Shown: positions 43,626-52,457, counted from the stretch's first letter. The stretch: DNA of 64,000 nt from Pseudomonas mucoides (GCF_015461845.1 NZ_JACOPW010000006.1:248001-312000), one strand, 5' to 3'. Numbers and translations: made by a program. Notes: generated by a model not told the origin, from the sequence alone.

Positions 43626-44015
43626 TTACACGCGGCGCTTCTTCGGCGGACGGCACCCGTTGTGCGGGATTGGCGTCACGTCGGTGATGCTGGCGATCTT
43701 GTAGCCACAGCCGTTCAAAGCGCGGACTGCAGATTCACGACCTGGGCCTGGACCTTTGACGTTAACGTCGAGGTTTTTCAGACCGTATTCCAGCGCAGCT
43801 TGACCAGCACGTTCAGCAGCTACTTGAGCAGCAAACGGGGTGGACTTGCGGGAACCGCGGAAACCCGAACCACCGGAGGTAGCCCAGGAAAGAGCGTTGC
43901 CTTGACGGTCGGTGATGGTCACGATTGTGTTGTTAAAAGATGCATGGATGTGGGCGATGCCATCAACCACTGTCTTTTTAACTTTTTTACGAGGACGAGC
44001 AGCAGGTTTTGCCAT
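43626..44015 (-). CDS. rpsK: 30S ribosomal protein S11
   Basis: A 129-residue S11 (MAKPAARPRKKVKKTVVDGI), ending in the typical NGCRPPKKRRV. Located in the platform of the small subunit. Nineteen bases separate it from rpsD and thirty from rpsM. Confidence 0.98.
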   Translation of the reverse strand: MAKPAARPRKKVKKTVVDGIAHIHASFNNTIVTITDRQGNALSWATSGGSGFRGSRKSTPFAAQVAAERAGQAALEYGLKNLDVNVKGPGPGRESAVRALNGCGYKIASITDVTPIPHNGCRPPKKRRV

Positions 44016-44045
44016 GATAATTTTCCTGTCGATTCGCGGGGGCGA

Positions 44046-44402
44046 TTACTTGCGGATCGGCTTACGCGGACCTTTACGGGTACGCGCGTTAGTCTTGGTA
44101 CGCTGACCGCGCACTGGAAGACCACGACGATGACGCAGACCGCGATAGCAACCGAGGTCCATCAAACGCTTGATTTTCATGTTGATTTCGCGACGCAGGT
44201 CACCTTCAGTGGTGAACTTCGCCACTTCGCCACGCAGCTGTTCAATCTGCTCGTCGCTCAGATCTTTGATCTTTGCGGCTGGGTTTACCCCAGTCACTGC
44301 ACAGATCTTCTGTGCAGTAGTGCGACCAACACCATAGATGTAGGTCAGCGAGATAACAGTATGCTTGTTATCTGGAATGTTAACGCCTGCAATACGGGCC
44401 AT
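44046..44402 (-). CDS. rpsM: 30S ribosomal protein S13
   Basis: A 118-residue S13 (MARIAGVNIPDNKHTVISLT) with the helix-two-turn-helix near the N terminus and the basic C-terminal tail GPRKPIRK that reaches the P-site tRNA. First gene of the alpha operon; TTGGAG lies ten bases upstream, and a promoter can be placed at 44462-44490. Confidence 0.98.
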   Translation of the reverse strand: MARIAGVNIPDNKHTVISLTYIYGVGRTTAQKICAVTGVNPAAKIKDLSDEQIEQLRGEVAKFTTEGDLRREINMKIKRLMDLGCYRGLRHRRGLPVRGQRTKTNARTRKGPRKPIRK

Positions 44403-44461
44403 TCAGTGGGACTCCAATTGACAGCTACCTACGCCCCGGAAGCCAAGAAATAGGGCGCGAG

Positions 44462-44490
44462 ATAATATCGCTGTAATAACAAATAATCAA
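44462..44490 (-). promoter_or_regulatory. Promoter of the alpha operon (rpsM-rplQ)
   Basis: Minus strand -35 TTGATT (44485-44490), 17-bp spacer, -10 TATTAT (44462-44467), giving a leader of about 52 nt to the rpsM ATG. The -35 directly abuts a hairpin at 44491-44514. Confidence 0.72.
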
Positions 44491-44514
44491 CCCGGTAGCG
44501 CACTAGCTACCGGG
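44491..44514 (-). terminator. Hairpin after rpmJ, probable end or attenuator of the spc operon
   Basis: CCCGGTAGC-tagtgc-GCTACCGGG, a perfect nine-bp stem, followed on the minus strand by the T-rich stretch TTGATTATTTGTTATT. The tail is weaker than that of a classical terminator, so partial read-through into rpsM is likely. Confidence 0.65.
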
Positions 44515-44532
44515 CTTGAAGCACAATCACAC

Positions 44533-44649
44533 TCAGCCTTGGCGCTGTTTGTGACGCGGTTCCGCGCTGCAAATTACTCGAACAACACCTTCGCGGCGAA
44601 TAATTTTGCAGTTACGGCACAGCTTTTTCACCGATGCACGAACTTTCAT
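44533..44649 (-). CDS. rpmJ: 50S ribosomal protein L36 (zinc-binding form)
   Basis: A 38-residue L36 ([20 protein letters not shown]). Zinc ligands C11, C14, C27 and H33 are all present, so this is the C+ (zinc-containing) form. GAGGAG ends six bases before the ATG. It is the last gene of the spc operon, 27 bases after secY. No zinc-free L36 paralogue is in the window. Confidence 0.96.
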
Positions 44650-44676
44650 CACCAACTCCTCGAACCTTATGGGTAC

Positions 44677-46005
44677 TCAGCGCAACATGCCGCTGCCGTA
44701 ACCCTTCAGGTTGGCTTTCTTCATCAGGGATTCGTACTGGTGCGAAACGAGGTGCGATTGTACTTGGGACATGAAGTCCATCACAACCACGACGACGATC
44801 AGCAACGAGGTCCCGCCAAGGTAGAACGGTACGTTTGCTGCAACCACCAGGAACTGGGGCAACAGGCACACGGCCGTCATGTAAAGAGCACCGAACATGG
44901 TCAAGCGGGTCAGAACGCCATCAATGTAGCGCGCAGACTGCTCACCTGGACGGATGCCCGGAATAAAGGCACCGGACTTCTTCAGGTTTTCCGCTACGTC
45001 TTTCGGATTGAACATCAACGCCGTATAGAAGAAGCAGAAGAAAATAATCCCTGCACTAAACAGCAGAATATTCAACGGCTGACCAGGAGCGATCGACTGC
45101 GAGATGTCCTGCAACCAGCCCATACCTTCAGACTGACCAAACCAGGCACCCAACGAAGCCGGGAACAGCAAAATGCTGCTCGCGAAAATGGCCGGAATAA
45201 CACCGGCCATGTTCACCTTCAGCGGCAAGTGGCTAGTCTGCGCAGCAAAGACCTTACGGCCCTGCTGACGCTTGGCGTAGTGAACAGCAATACGACGCTG
45301 ACCACGCTCAATGAACACCACGAAACCGATAATCGCTACTGCCAGCAAACCGATGGCAACCAGGGCGAAGATGTTGATATCACCCTGACGTGCAGACTCG
45401 AAAGACTGCCCGATCGCTCTCGGAAGACCGGCGACGATACCCGAAAAAATCAACATCGAGATACCGTTGCCAACACCACGCTCAGTAATCTGCTCACCCA
45501 GCCACATCATGAACATCGCACCAGCCACAAAAGTGGATACCGCGACGAAATGGAAGCCAAAGTCACCAGTGAACGCAACGCCCTGCCCTGCCAGACCAAT
45601 GGACATGCCAATTGCCTGAACGAGAGCGAGGACGACAGTGCCGTAGCGGGTGTACTGGCTGATCTTGCGACGGCCAGCTTCACCTTCCTTCTTCAACTGT
45701 TCCAGCTGCGGGCTGACGGCGGTCATCAGTTGCATGATGATCGATGCCGAAATGTACGGCATGATCCCCAGTGCAAAGATGCTCATCCGTTCCAGCGCGC
45801 CGCCGGAAAACATGTTGAACAAGCTAAGAATGGTCCCCTCATTCTGTCGAAACAGGTCCGCGAGTCGGTCCGGGTTGATACCTGGAACCGGGATGTGTGC
45901 GCCTATTCGGTAGACGATAATCGCCAGGAACAGAAAACGCAGACGAGCCCAGAGTTCAGACATACCGCCTTTGCCGAGCGCAGAGAGAGCACCTTGCTTA
46001 GCCAT
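44677..46005 (-). CDS. secY: Preprotein translocase subunit SecY
   Basis: A 442-residue SecY with ten membrane helices (MAKQGALSALGKGGMSELWA...). Conserved plug and lateral-gate segments are recognisable, e.g. GGALERMSIFALGIMPYISA and the cytoplasmic loop RRIAVHYAKRQQGRK. Forms the protein-conducting channel with SecE and SecG. The ATG immediately follows the rplO stop, so translation is coupled. Confidence 0.98.
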   Translation of the reverse strand: MAKQGALSALGKGGMSELWARLRFLFLAIIVYRIGAHIPVPGINPDRLADLFRQNEGTILSLFNMFSGGALERMSIFALGIMPYISASIIMQLMTAVSPQLEQLKKEGEAGRRKISQYTRYGTVVLALVQAIGMSIGLAGQGVAFTGDFGFHFVAVSTFVAGAMFMMWLGEQITERGVGNGISMLIFSGIVAGLPRAIGQSFESARQGDINIFALVAIGLLAVAIIGFVVFIERGQRRIAVHYAKRQQGRKVFAAQTSHLPLKVNMAGVIPAIFASSILLFPASLGAWFGQSEGMGWLQDISQSIAPGQPLNILLFSAGIIFFCFFYTALMFNPKDVAENLKKSGAFIPGIRPGEQSARYIDGVLTRLTMFGALYMTAVCLLPQFLVVAANVPFYLGGTSLLIVVVVVMDFMSQVQSHLVSHQYESLMKKANLKGYGSGMLR

Positions 46006-46443
46006 TTATTCCTCGAACTTGCCGCCAGCTGCTTCGATAGCCGCACGCGCACCTTTGGTGGCGCCGATTCCCTTTCCGATGGTGACAGCGCGAGTAACTT
46101 CGCCGGACAGCATGATTTTCACACGCTGAACGTTGACGTTGATCACGTTGGCATCTTTCAGGGACTGCACGGTGACGATGTCGCCTTCCACTTTAGCCAG
46201 CTCGGACAGACGCACTTCTGCGCGGTCCATGGCCTTCAGGGAAACGAAACCGAACTTCGGCAGGCGACGATGCAGCGGCTGTTGACCGCCTTCAAAGCCT
46301 GGAGCAATGGTGCCACCGGAGCGGGAGGACTGACCTTTGTGGCCACGGCCACCGGTCTTGCCCAAACCACTACCGATACCACGGCCCGGACGATGCTTTT
46401 CGCGACGGGAACCCGGCGCTGGACTCAGATCATTGAGTTTCAT
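46006..46443 (-). CDS. rplO: 50S ribosomal protein L15
   Basis: A 145-residue L15 (MKLNDLSPAPGSRREKHRPG) with the Gly-rich N-terminal extension (GRGIGSGLGKTGGRGHKGQS) that threads into 23S rRNA. Three bases separate it from rpmD; it abuts secY. Confidence 0.98.
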   Translation of the reverse strand: MKLNDLSPAPGSRREKHRPGRGIGSGLGKTGGRGHKGQSSRSGGTIAPGFEGGQQPLHRRLPKFGFVSLKAMDRAEVRLSELAKVEGDIVTVQSLKDANVINVNVQRVKIMLSGEVTRAVTIGKGIGATKGARAAIEAAGGKFEE

Positions 46444-46446
46444 CGA

Positions 46447-46623
46447 TTAACCCTCGACACGCAGCATGTAGTAAGCCTTGTTGATCATCCCGCGATTCTC
46501 GGGAGTATCAAGTACTTCTACAGTGTGACCGATGCGACGCAGACCCAGACCCTTAACGCACAGTTTGTGGTTAGGGATACGGCCGGTCATGCTTTTGATC
46601 AGCGTAACTTTAACGGTAGCCAT
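46447..46623 (-). CDS. rpmD: 50S ribosomal protein L30
   Basis: A 58-residue L30 (MATVKVTLIKSMTGRIPNHK, ending YYMLRVEG), read directly from the sequence between rpsE and rplO. Normal bacterial length. Two bases after the rpsE start-side stop; part of the tightly packed spc operon. Confidence 0.97.
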   Translation of the reverse strand: MATVKVTLIKSMTGRIPNHKLCVKGLGLRRIGHTVEVLDTPENRGMINKAYYMLRVEG

Positions 46624-46625
46624 GA

Positions 46626-47126
46626 TCAGAAGATCTCCTTGACGCTTTTGCCACGCTTGGCGGCAATGGATTCAGGAGACTGCATAGCTTTCAAACCTTT
46701 GAAAGTGGCGTGAACCACGTTTACCGGGTTAGTCGAGCCGTAGCACTTGGCCAGAACGTTCTGAACGCCAGCAACTTCGAGGACAGCACGCATAGCGCCG
46801 CCAGCGATGATACCGGTACCTTCAGAAGCAGGCTGCATGTACACCTTCGAAGCGCCGTGACCGGACTTCATTGCGTACTGCAGAGTGGTGCCGTTCAGAT
46901 CAACTTGGATCATGTTGCGGCGAGCAGCTTCCATTGCCTTCTGGATCGCAGCAGGCACTTCACGCGACTTGCCACGGCCGAAGCCAACACGCCCTTTACC
47001 ATCACCAACCACGGTCAACGCGGTGAAAGTGAAGATACGGCCGCCTTTAACGGTTTTGGCTACGCGGTTAACTTGAACCAGCTTCTCGATGTAGCCTTCG
47101 TCGCGCTTTTGGTCGTTATTTGACAT
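46626..47126 (-). CDS. rpsE: 30S ribosomal protein S5
   Basis: A 166-residue S5 (MSNNDQKRDEGYIEKLVQVN) with the double-stranded-RNA-binding-like fold and GRGKSREVPAAIQKAMEAAR. It is involved in decoding fidelity and mRNA unwinding. The loop where spectinomycin-resistance changes arise (VAKTVKGGRIFTF) looks normal. Three bases after rplR. Confidence 0.98.
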   Translation of the reverse strand: MSNNDQKRDEGYIEKLVQVNRVAKTVKGGRIFTFTALTVVGDGKGRVGFGRGKSREVPAAIQKAMEAARRNMIQVDLNGTTLQYAMKSGHGASKVYMQPASEGTGIIAGGAMRAVLEVAGVQNVLAKCYGSTNPVNVVHATFKGLKAMQSPESIAAKRGKSVKEIF

Positions 47127-47129
47127 AAC

Positions 47130-47480
47130 TTAGAACTCCAGCCCAGCTTCACGAGCAGCATCAGCCAGCGCCTTGACGCGGCCGTGGTACTTGAAGCCAG
47201 AGCGGTCGAAAGCCACCTGCGAGACGCCAGCGGCTTTAGCACGCGTAGCGACCAGCTGGCCAACCTTAGTGGCCGCGTCGATGTTGCCAGTGGCGCCATC
47301 ACGCAGTTCTTTATCCAAAGTCGAGGCAGATGCCAGGACTTTGTTGCCGTCGGCCGAAATGACCTGGGCGTAGATGTGCTGCGACGAGCGGAACACGCAG
47401 AGACGCACGACTTCGAGTTCGTGCATTTTCAGGCGTGCTTTGCGAGCGCGACGCAGTCGAGTAACTTTTTTGTCGGTCAT
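47130..47480 (-). CDS. rplR: 50S ribosomal protein L18
   Basis: A 116-residue L18 (MTDKKVTRLRRARKARLKMH), which binds 5S rRNA together with L5 and L25; ends FKYHGRVKALADAAREAGLEF-type C terminus. Ten bases after rplF. Confidence 0.98.
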   Translation of the reverse strand: MTDKKVTRLRRARKARLKMHELEVVRLCVFRSSQHIYAQVISADGNKVLASASTLDKELRDGATGNIDAATKVGQLVATRAKAAGVSQVAFDRSGFKYHGRVKALADAAREAGLEF

Positions 47481-47490
47481 TTGCTATGCC

Positions 47491-48024
47491 CTACTTCTTC
47501 TTGGCTTCTTTACGACGGACGACTTCGTCCGCGTAGCGCACACCTTTGCCTTTGTACGGCTCTGGTGGACGGAAGTCGCGGATCTCGGCGGCCACTTGAC
47601 CTACCAGCTGCTTATCGATGCCCTTGATCAGGATATCGGTCTGGCTAGGAGTCTCAGCGGTGATGCCTTCCGGCAGTTCATAATCCACTGGGTGCGAGAA
47701 GCCAAGAGCCAGGTTCAGCACTGTGCCTTTTGCTTGCGCTTTGTAACCAACACCGACCAGCTGGAGCTTGCGCTCGAAGCCTTGGCTTACGCCTTGGACC
47801 ATGTTGTTTACCAACGCACGAGTGGTACCAGCCATTGCGCGAGTTTGTTGATCGCCATTGCGAGCAGCGAAACGCAGCTCACCAGCTTCTTCAACGATCT
47901 CAACGGACGAATGGATGTTCAGTTCGAGAGTGCCCTTGGCACCCTTCACCGAAAGCTGTTGGCCTGCGAATTTGACTTCGACACCGGCTGGCAGCTTAAC
48001 GGGGTTCTTAGCGACGCGTGACAT
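47491..48024 (-). CDS. rplF: 50S ribosomal protein L6
   Basis: A 177-residue L6 (MSRVAKNPVKLPAGVEVKFA) with two similar domains and the conserved end YKGKGVRYADEVVRRKEAKKK. Sits by the sarcin-ricin loop and factor-binding site. Twelve bases after rpsH. Confidence 0.98.
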   Translation of the reverse strand: MSRVAKNPVKLPAGVEVKFAGQQLSVKGAKGTLELNIHSSVEIVEEAGELRFAARNGDQQTRAMAGTTRALVNNMVQGVSQGFERKLQLVGVGYKAQAKGTVLNLALGFSHPVDYELPEGITAETPSQTDILIKGIDKQLVGQVAAEIRDFRPPEPYKGKGVRYADEVVRRKEAKKK

Positions 48025-48036
48025 GCTTATCCCCCC

Positions 48037-48429
48037 TTAGAACACAGTGCAAAGAACTTCGCCGCCGACACCGGCAGCGCGCGCAGCACGATCCGTCATC
48101 ACACCTTTGTTGGTGGAGACGATAGACACACCGAGACCGCCACGAACTTTTGGCAGATCATCGACGGACTTGTACTGACGCAGGCCTGGACGGCTAACGC
48201 GCTTCACTTCCTCGATGACCGGACGGCCTTCGAAGTACTTCAGCTCGATGGACAGCAGTGGTTTGATTTCGCTGCTGATCTGATAACCCGCAATGTAACC
48301 TTCGTCCTTCAGGACTTTGGCAACAGCTACCTTCAAAGTAGAAGATGGCATGCTTACGACGGACTTTTCAGCCATCTGGGCATTACGGATTCGAGTTAGC
48401 ATGTCCGCTAACGGGTCCTGCATACTCAT
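48037..48429 (-). CDS. rpsH: 30S ribosomal protein S8
   Basis: A 130-residue S8 (MSMQDPLADMLTRIRNAQMA); the second Met (48423) is an equally possible start. In E. coli S8 binds the spc mRNA and represses the operon. Unusually, a 209-bp gap separates it from rpsN, and that gap carries a hairpin and a promoter of its own, so S8 and the genes after it can probably be transcribed separately. Confidence 0.97.
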   Translation of the reverse strand: MSMQDPLADMLTRIRNAQMAEKSVVSMPSSTLKVAVAKVLKDEGYIAGYQISSEIKPLLSIELKYFEGRPVIEEVKRVSRPGLRQYKSVDDLPKVRGGLGVSIVSTNKGVMTDRAARAAGVGGEVLCTVF

Positions 48430-48527
48430 GGGCTAGACGCTCCTAATACAAAAAAATTAGCCTTGCGGCTACTACTTGTCGCCGAGCTCATCCATGCGGA
48501 AAAAGCACGGGCTCAGGCGAGCCGGGT

Positions 48528-48556
48528 ATTCTAGACACACCCCACAAATGAATCAA
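48528..48556 (-). promoter_or_regulatory. Internal promoter upstream of rpsH
   Basis: Minus strand -35 TTGATT (48551-48556), 17-bp spacer, -10 TAGAAT (48528-48533), about 100 nt before the rpsH start. The -35 lies inside the right arm of the hairpin at 48549-48578. Confidence 0.65.
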
Positions 48557-48578
48557 GCCCCAAAAGGGGCTTGATTCA
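48549..48578 (-). other. Thirteen-bp perfect hairpin in the rpsN-rpsH gap
   Basis: TGAATCAAGCCCC-aaaa-GGGGCTTGATTCA on the plus strand (loop TTTT on the transcript). No T tract follows, so it is not a classical terminator; it may be a processing or protein-binding site, or an attenuator. Confidence 0.8.
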
Positions 48579-48638
48579 AGTTCAAGGTCACCGATGGTCA
48601 GGATCTTGCGATCCCGAACACCGAGACTTTGATAGTGC

Positions 48639-48944
48639 TTACCAGCTGGCTTTAACCAGACCAGGTACGTCACCACGCATTGCAGCTTCACGCAGTTTGT
48701 TACGGCCGAGGCCGAACTTGCGGTAAACGCCGTGTGGACGACCGGTCAGGCGGCAGCGGTTACGCATGCGCGAGGCGCTTGCGTCACGTGGCTGCTTCTG
48801 CAGAGCTACTGTAGCTTCCCAACGTGCTTCTGGACTTGCGTTCAGATCAACGATGATAGCTTTCAGTGCTGCACGCTTTTTGGCGTACTTGGCAACCGTG
48901 AGCTGACGCTTCAGCTCGCGGTTTTTCATGCTCATCTTGGCCAT
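48639..48944 (-). CDS. rpsN: 30S ribosomal protein S14 (zinc-free form)
   Basis: A 101-residue S14 starting MAKMSMKNRELKRQLTVAKY at the ATG at 48944; in-frame codons upstream overlap rplE and are not used. It has the long E. coli-type length and no CXXC pairs, so it does not bind zinc. Thirteen bases after rplE; a long gap follows before rpsH. Confidence 0.97.
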   Translation of the reverse strand: MAKMSMKNRELKRQLTVAKYAKKRAALKAIIVDLNASPEARWEATVALQKQPRDASASRMRNRCRLTGRPHGVYRKFGLGRNKLREAAMRGDVPGLVKASW

Positions 48945-48957
48945 TTTCCTACTCCAA

Positions 48958-49497
48958 TCAGTTGCGGAACGGGAATTTGAAAGCACGCAACAGGGCGCGA
49001 CCTTCATCATCGTTCTTGGCAGTGGTGGTCAGGGTAATGTCCAGACCGCGGAGAGCATCGATCTTGTCGTAGTCGATTTCCGGGAAGATGATCTGCTCTT
49101 TAACGCCCATGCTGTAGTTACCACGACCATCGAAGGACTTGGCATTCAGGCCGCGGAAGTCGCGAACCCGAGGCAGGGAGATCGACAGCAGACGATCCAG
49201 GAACTCGTACATACGCTCACGGCGCAGGGTCACTTTGACGCCGATCGGCCAACCTTCACGGACTTTAAAGCCAGCGATGGATTTCCGAGCGTAGGTCACA
49301 ACGACTTTCTGGCCGGTGATCTTTTCCAGGTCGGCAACAGCGTGCTCGATGACTTTTTTGTCACCGACTGCTTCGCCCAGACCCATGTTCAGGGTGATTT
49401 TTGTAACGCGTGGAACTTCCATCACGTTCGAAAGCTTAAGTTCTTCCTTAAGTTTCGGTGCGATTTCCTTCCAGTAAATCTCTTTTAGTCGTGCCAT
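48958..49497 (-). CDS. rplE: 50S ribosomal protein L5
   Basis: A 179-residue L5 (MARLKEIYWKEIAPKLKEEL), which binds 5S rRNA and contacts the small subunit. Conserved YARKSIAGFKVREGWPIG segment present. In E. coli the S8 repressor site covers the rplX-rplE junction; here that junction is only 20 bp and I cannot confirm such a site by eye. Confidence 0.98.
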   Translation of the reverse strand: MARLKEIYWKEIAPKLKEELKLSNVMEVPRVTKITLNMGLGEAVGDKKVIEHAVADLEKITGQKVVVTYARKSIAGFKVREGWPIGVKVTLRRERMYEFLDRLLSISLPRVRDFRGLNAKSFDGRGNYSMGVKEQIIFPEIDYDKIDALRGLDITLTTTAKNDDEGRALLRAFKFPFRN

Positions 49498-49517
49498 GGT
49501 CTTCTACCTAGCAGTGT

Positions 49518-49832
49518 TCAAGCATCAACCGCTTTTTGGGTCGACTTGAAGACACGAATTTTCTTGCCGTCTTCTACTTTGAAACCAACGCGGTCAGCCT
49601 TGTTGGTTTCGCCGTTGAAAATGGCGACGTTAGAAGCGTCCAGTGGAGCTTCTTTTTCGACGATACCGCCTTGTACGCCCGACATCGGGTTAGGCTTGGT
49701 ATGACGCTTAACCAGGTTCAGACCGCCGATAACCAGACGGTTATTTGCGAGAACCTTAAGCACCTTACCGCGCTTACCTTTGTCTTTGCCGGCGATCACG
49801 ATGATCTCGTCGTCACGACGAATCTTTTGCAT
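49518..49832 (-). CDS. rplX: 50S ribosomal protein L24
   Basis: A 104-residue L24 (MQKIRRDDEIIVIAGKDKGK) with the KOW motif at the N terminus; an assembly initiator of the large subunit. Eleven bases after rplN. Confidence 0.98.
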   Translation of the reverse strand: MQKIRRDDEIIVIAGKDKGKRGKVLKVLANNRLVIGGLNLVKRHTKPNPMSGVQGGIVEKEAPLDASNVAIFNGETNKADRVGFKVEDGKKIRVFKSTQKAVDA

Positions 49833-49843
49833 GTCGGATCTCC

Positions 49844-50212
49844 TTACAGCACTTCTGGGGCGAGCGAGACGATCTTCATGAACTTCTCAGTACGAAGTTC
49901 ACGGGTCACTGGCCCAAAGATACGGGTGCCGATCGGCTCTTGCTTGTTGTTCAGAAGAACAGCAGCGTTGCCATCAAAGCGGATAATGGAGCCATCAGCA
50001 CGACGTACGCCGTGACGAGTGCGGACTACAACAGCAGTCATCACTTGGCCTTTTTTCACTTTACCGCGAGGAATTGCTTCCTTCACGGTAACTTTGATGA
50101 TGTCACCGATACCAGCGTAACGACGATGGGAGCCACCCAGCACCTTGATGCACATAACACGGCGAGCGCCGCTGTTATCGGCCACATCGAGCATGGATTG
50201 AGTCTGAATCAT
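49844..50212 (-). CDS. rplN: 50S ribosomal protein L14
   Basis: A 122-residue L14 (MIQTQSMLDVADNSGARRVM), located at the inter-subunit face. In E. coli the spc promoter precedes this gene, but here only 23 bp lie between it and rpsQ, with no promoter match, so transcription continues from the S10 operon. Confidence 0.98.
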   Translation of the reverse strand: MIQTQSMLDVADNSGARRVMCIKVLGGSHRRYAGIGDIIKVTVKEAIPRGKVKKGQVMTAVVVRTRHGVRRADGSIIRFDGNAAVLLNNKQEPIGTRIFGPVTRELRTEKFMKIVSLAPEVL

Positions 50213-50235
50213 ATAATTTCTCCGACCCCTAGTCC

Positions 50236-50502
50236 TTAGACTTCCACAGCGCGTTCGAGAACATCAACCAGCGCCCAAGACTTGGTCTTGGCCAAAGGAC
50301 GAGTTTCACGAATAGTGACTTTGTCGCCGATGTGGCACTGATTGGTTTCGTCGTGCGCGTGCAGCTTAGTCGAACGCTTAACGTATTTACCGTAGATCGG
50401 GTGCTTAACGCGACGCTCGATCAGTACGGTGATGGTTTTGTCCATCTTGTCGCTGACAACACGGCCAGTCAGCGTACGGACAGTTTTTTCGGCTTCAGCC
50501 AT
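50236..50502 (-). CDS. rpsQ: 30S ribosomal protein S17
   Basis: An 88-residue S17 (MAEAEKTVRTLTGRVVSDKM) with an OB-fold; binds 16S rRNA early in assembly. Two bases after rpmC; last gene of the S10 set. Confidence 0.98.
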   Translation of the reverse strand: MAEAEKTVRTLTGRVVSDKMDKTITVLIERRVKHPIYGKYVKRSTKLHAHDETNQCHIGDKVTIRETRPLAKTKSWALVDVLERAVEV

Positions 50503-50504
50503 GA

Positions 50505-50696
50505 TTACTTACCTGCCTGCTGGTTGAGCACAGTCTTCACGCGAGCGATGTCACGCTTAACTTGCGAGAGCAGATGAGACTGCCCCAACTGGCCAGTTGC
50601 TTTCTGCATACGCAGATTGAACTGGTCGCGCAGCAAGCCGAGCAGTTGCTCGTTCAGCTGCTGTGCGGATTTTTCACGAAGTTCATTCGCTTTCAT
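50505..50696 (-). CDS. rpmC: 50S ribosomal protein L29
   Basis: A 63-residue L29 ([20 protein letters not shown]), two long helices beside the exit tunnel, a docking point for SRP and trigger factor. The ATG shares a base with the rplP stop (TGATG), so translation is coupled; an extra in-frame ATG three bases upstream is less likely. Confidence 0.97.
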
Positions 50697-51109
50697 CACA
50701 TCACCGTCCGTTTAACAAAGGCGGTGGCGAGCGGCAGCTTTGCAGCAGCCAGGGCAAAAGCCTCACGCGCCAGCTCTTCAGAAACACCCTCGATTTCATA
50801 CAGGACTTTGCCTGGCTGAATCTGGGCAACCCAGTACTCCACACTACCCTTACCTTTACCCATCCGAACTTCGAGGGGCTTTTTGGAAATAGGCTTGTCC
50901 GGGAATACACGGATCCAGATCTTGCCGCCACGTTTAACGTGACGGGTCAGAGCACGACGCGCTGACTCGATCTGACGAGCGGTGAGACGACCACGAGCTA
51001 CAGACTTCAGCGCATATTCGCCGAAGCTGACTTTGCTACCGCGCTGTGCCAGACCACGGTTGTGGCCTGTCATCTGCTTGCGGAACTTCGTACGCTTTGG
51101 TTGCAACAT
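50696..51109 (-). CDS. rplP: 50S ribosomal protein L16
   Basis: A 137-residue L16 ([20 protein letters not shown]), which organises tRNA binding near the peptidyl transferase centre. The R81-region substrate of the YcfD hydroxylase ([10 protein letters not shown] follows RMGKGKG) is present. Twelve bases after rpsC. Confidence 0.98.
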
Positions 51110-51121
51110 TTGGCGTACCCC

Positions 51122-51808
51122 TTACTTAGCAGCTTTTTTACGAGGCGCTGGTGCTTGTGGTTTCAGTTCTTCTTGGCGACCACCAATTACTTCGCCTTTG
51201 AAGATCCAAACCTTTACACCGATCACACCGTAAGTGGTGTGAGCTTCGTAGTTGGCATAGTCGATGTCGGCACGCAGGGTGTGCAGTGGCACACGACCTT
51301 CGCGATACCATTCAGTACGTGCGATTTCAGCACCGCCGAGACGACCGCTCACTTGGATTTTGATGCCTTTGGCACCAATGCGCATGGCGTTCTGAACAGC
51401 GCGCTTCATAGCGCGACGGAACATTACGCGACGCTCCAGCTGCTGAGCTACGCTCTGCGCAACCAGCATACCGTCGAGCTCCGGCTTGCGGATCTCTTCG
51501 ATATTGATGTGCACAGGCACACCCATTTGCTTGGTCAGGTCCTGACGCAGTTTCTCAACATCTTCACCTTTCTTCCCGATAACGATACCTGGACGAGCGG
51601 TGTGGATGGTGATACGTGCAGTCTGAGCCGGACGATGGATATCGATACGGCTTACGGACGCGCTTTTTAGTTTGTCTTGGAGATACTCACGCACCTTCAG
51701 ATCAGCGAACAAATAGTCCGCATAAGTCCGACCGTCTGCGTACCAGACGGAGGTGTGCTCCTTGACGATTCCCAGGCGAATGCCAATGGGATGTACTTTC
51801 TGACCCAT
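51122..51808 (-). CDS. rpsC: 30S ribosomal protein S3
   Basis: A 228-residue S3 starting [20 protein letters not shown] at the ATG at 51808; upstream in-frame codons overlap rplV. KH domain around residues 40-110 with GKKGEDV. Forms part of the mRNA entry helicase with S4 and S5. Confidence 0.98.
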
Positions 51809-51821
51809 CTCTTCGACTCCG

Positions 51822-52154
51822 TTACTTGTCAGCAACCTTGACAGTGATATGGCAAGACCGCTTGACGATGCGATCAGCACGGCCTTTGGCACGTGGCATG
51901 ATGCGCTTCAGCGAACGCCCTTCGTTGACGAAAACGGTGCTGACTTTAAGGTCATCAACGTCTGCGCCTTCGTTATGCTCGGCGTTGGCTACGGCCGACT
52001 CCAGCACTTTCTTCATGATCTCGGCGGCTTTCTTACTGCTGAAAGCCAACAAGTTGAGCGCTTCGCCCACCTTCTTCCCGCGGATCTGGTCGGCGACCAA
52101 GCGGGCTTTCTGGGCGGAGATTCGAGCGCCCGACAACTTAGCGGCTACTTCCAT
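51822..52154 (-). CDS. rplV: 50S ribosomal protein L22
   Basis: A 110-residue L22 ([20 protein letters not shown]); its long beta-hairpin (about 82-98, [15 protein letters not shown]) lines the exit tunnel where macrolide-resistance changes arise, and it looks normal. Eleven bases after rpsS. Confidence 0.98.
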
Positions 52155-52165
52155 TTCCTAACCCC

Positions 52166-52441
52166 TTAACGCTTGGCTTTCTTGTCTGCCACGTGCCCAC
52201 GATAAGTGCGGGTACCGGCGAACTCGCCCAGTTTGTGGCCGACCATGTCTTCGTTAACGAGAACTGGGACGTGTTGACGACCGTTGTGTACTGCGATGGT
52301 CAAACCGACCATTTGTGGCAGGATCATCGAACGACGCGACCAGGTTTTCACCGGTTTGCGATCATTCTTTTCCGCCGCCACTTCGATCTTCTTCAGTAGG
52401 TGAAGATCGATAAAAGGACCTTTTTTCAGAGAACGTGGCAC
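52166..52441 (-). CDS. rpsS: 30S ribosomal protein S19
   Basis: A 91-residue S19 (MPRSLKKGPFIDLHLLKKIE), located in the head of the small subunit and forming bridges to the large one. Sixteen bases after rplB. Confidence 0.98.
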   Translation of the reverse strand: MPRSLKKGPFIDLHLLKKIEVAAEKNDRKPVKTWSRRSMILPQMVGLTIAVHNGRQHVPVLVNEDMVGHKLGEFAGTRTYRGHVADKKAKR

Positions 52442-52457
52442 TGTCGTATCCCTCTAT

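Noticed and set aside
44539..46713. Long plus-strand open frame opposite rpmJ, secY, rplO and rpmD
   Set aside because: Same explanation; its product is a Gln/His/Arg/Thr-rich sequence without domain features and it crosses four real genes.
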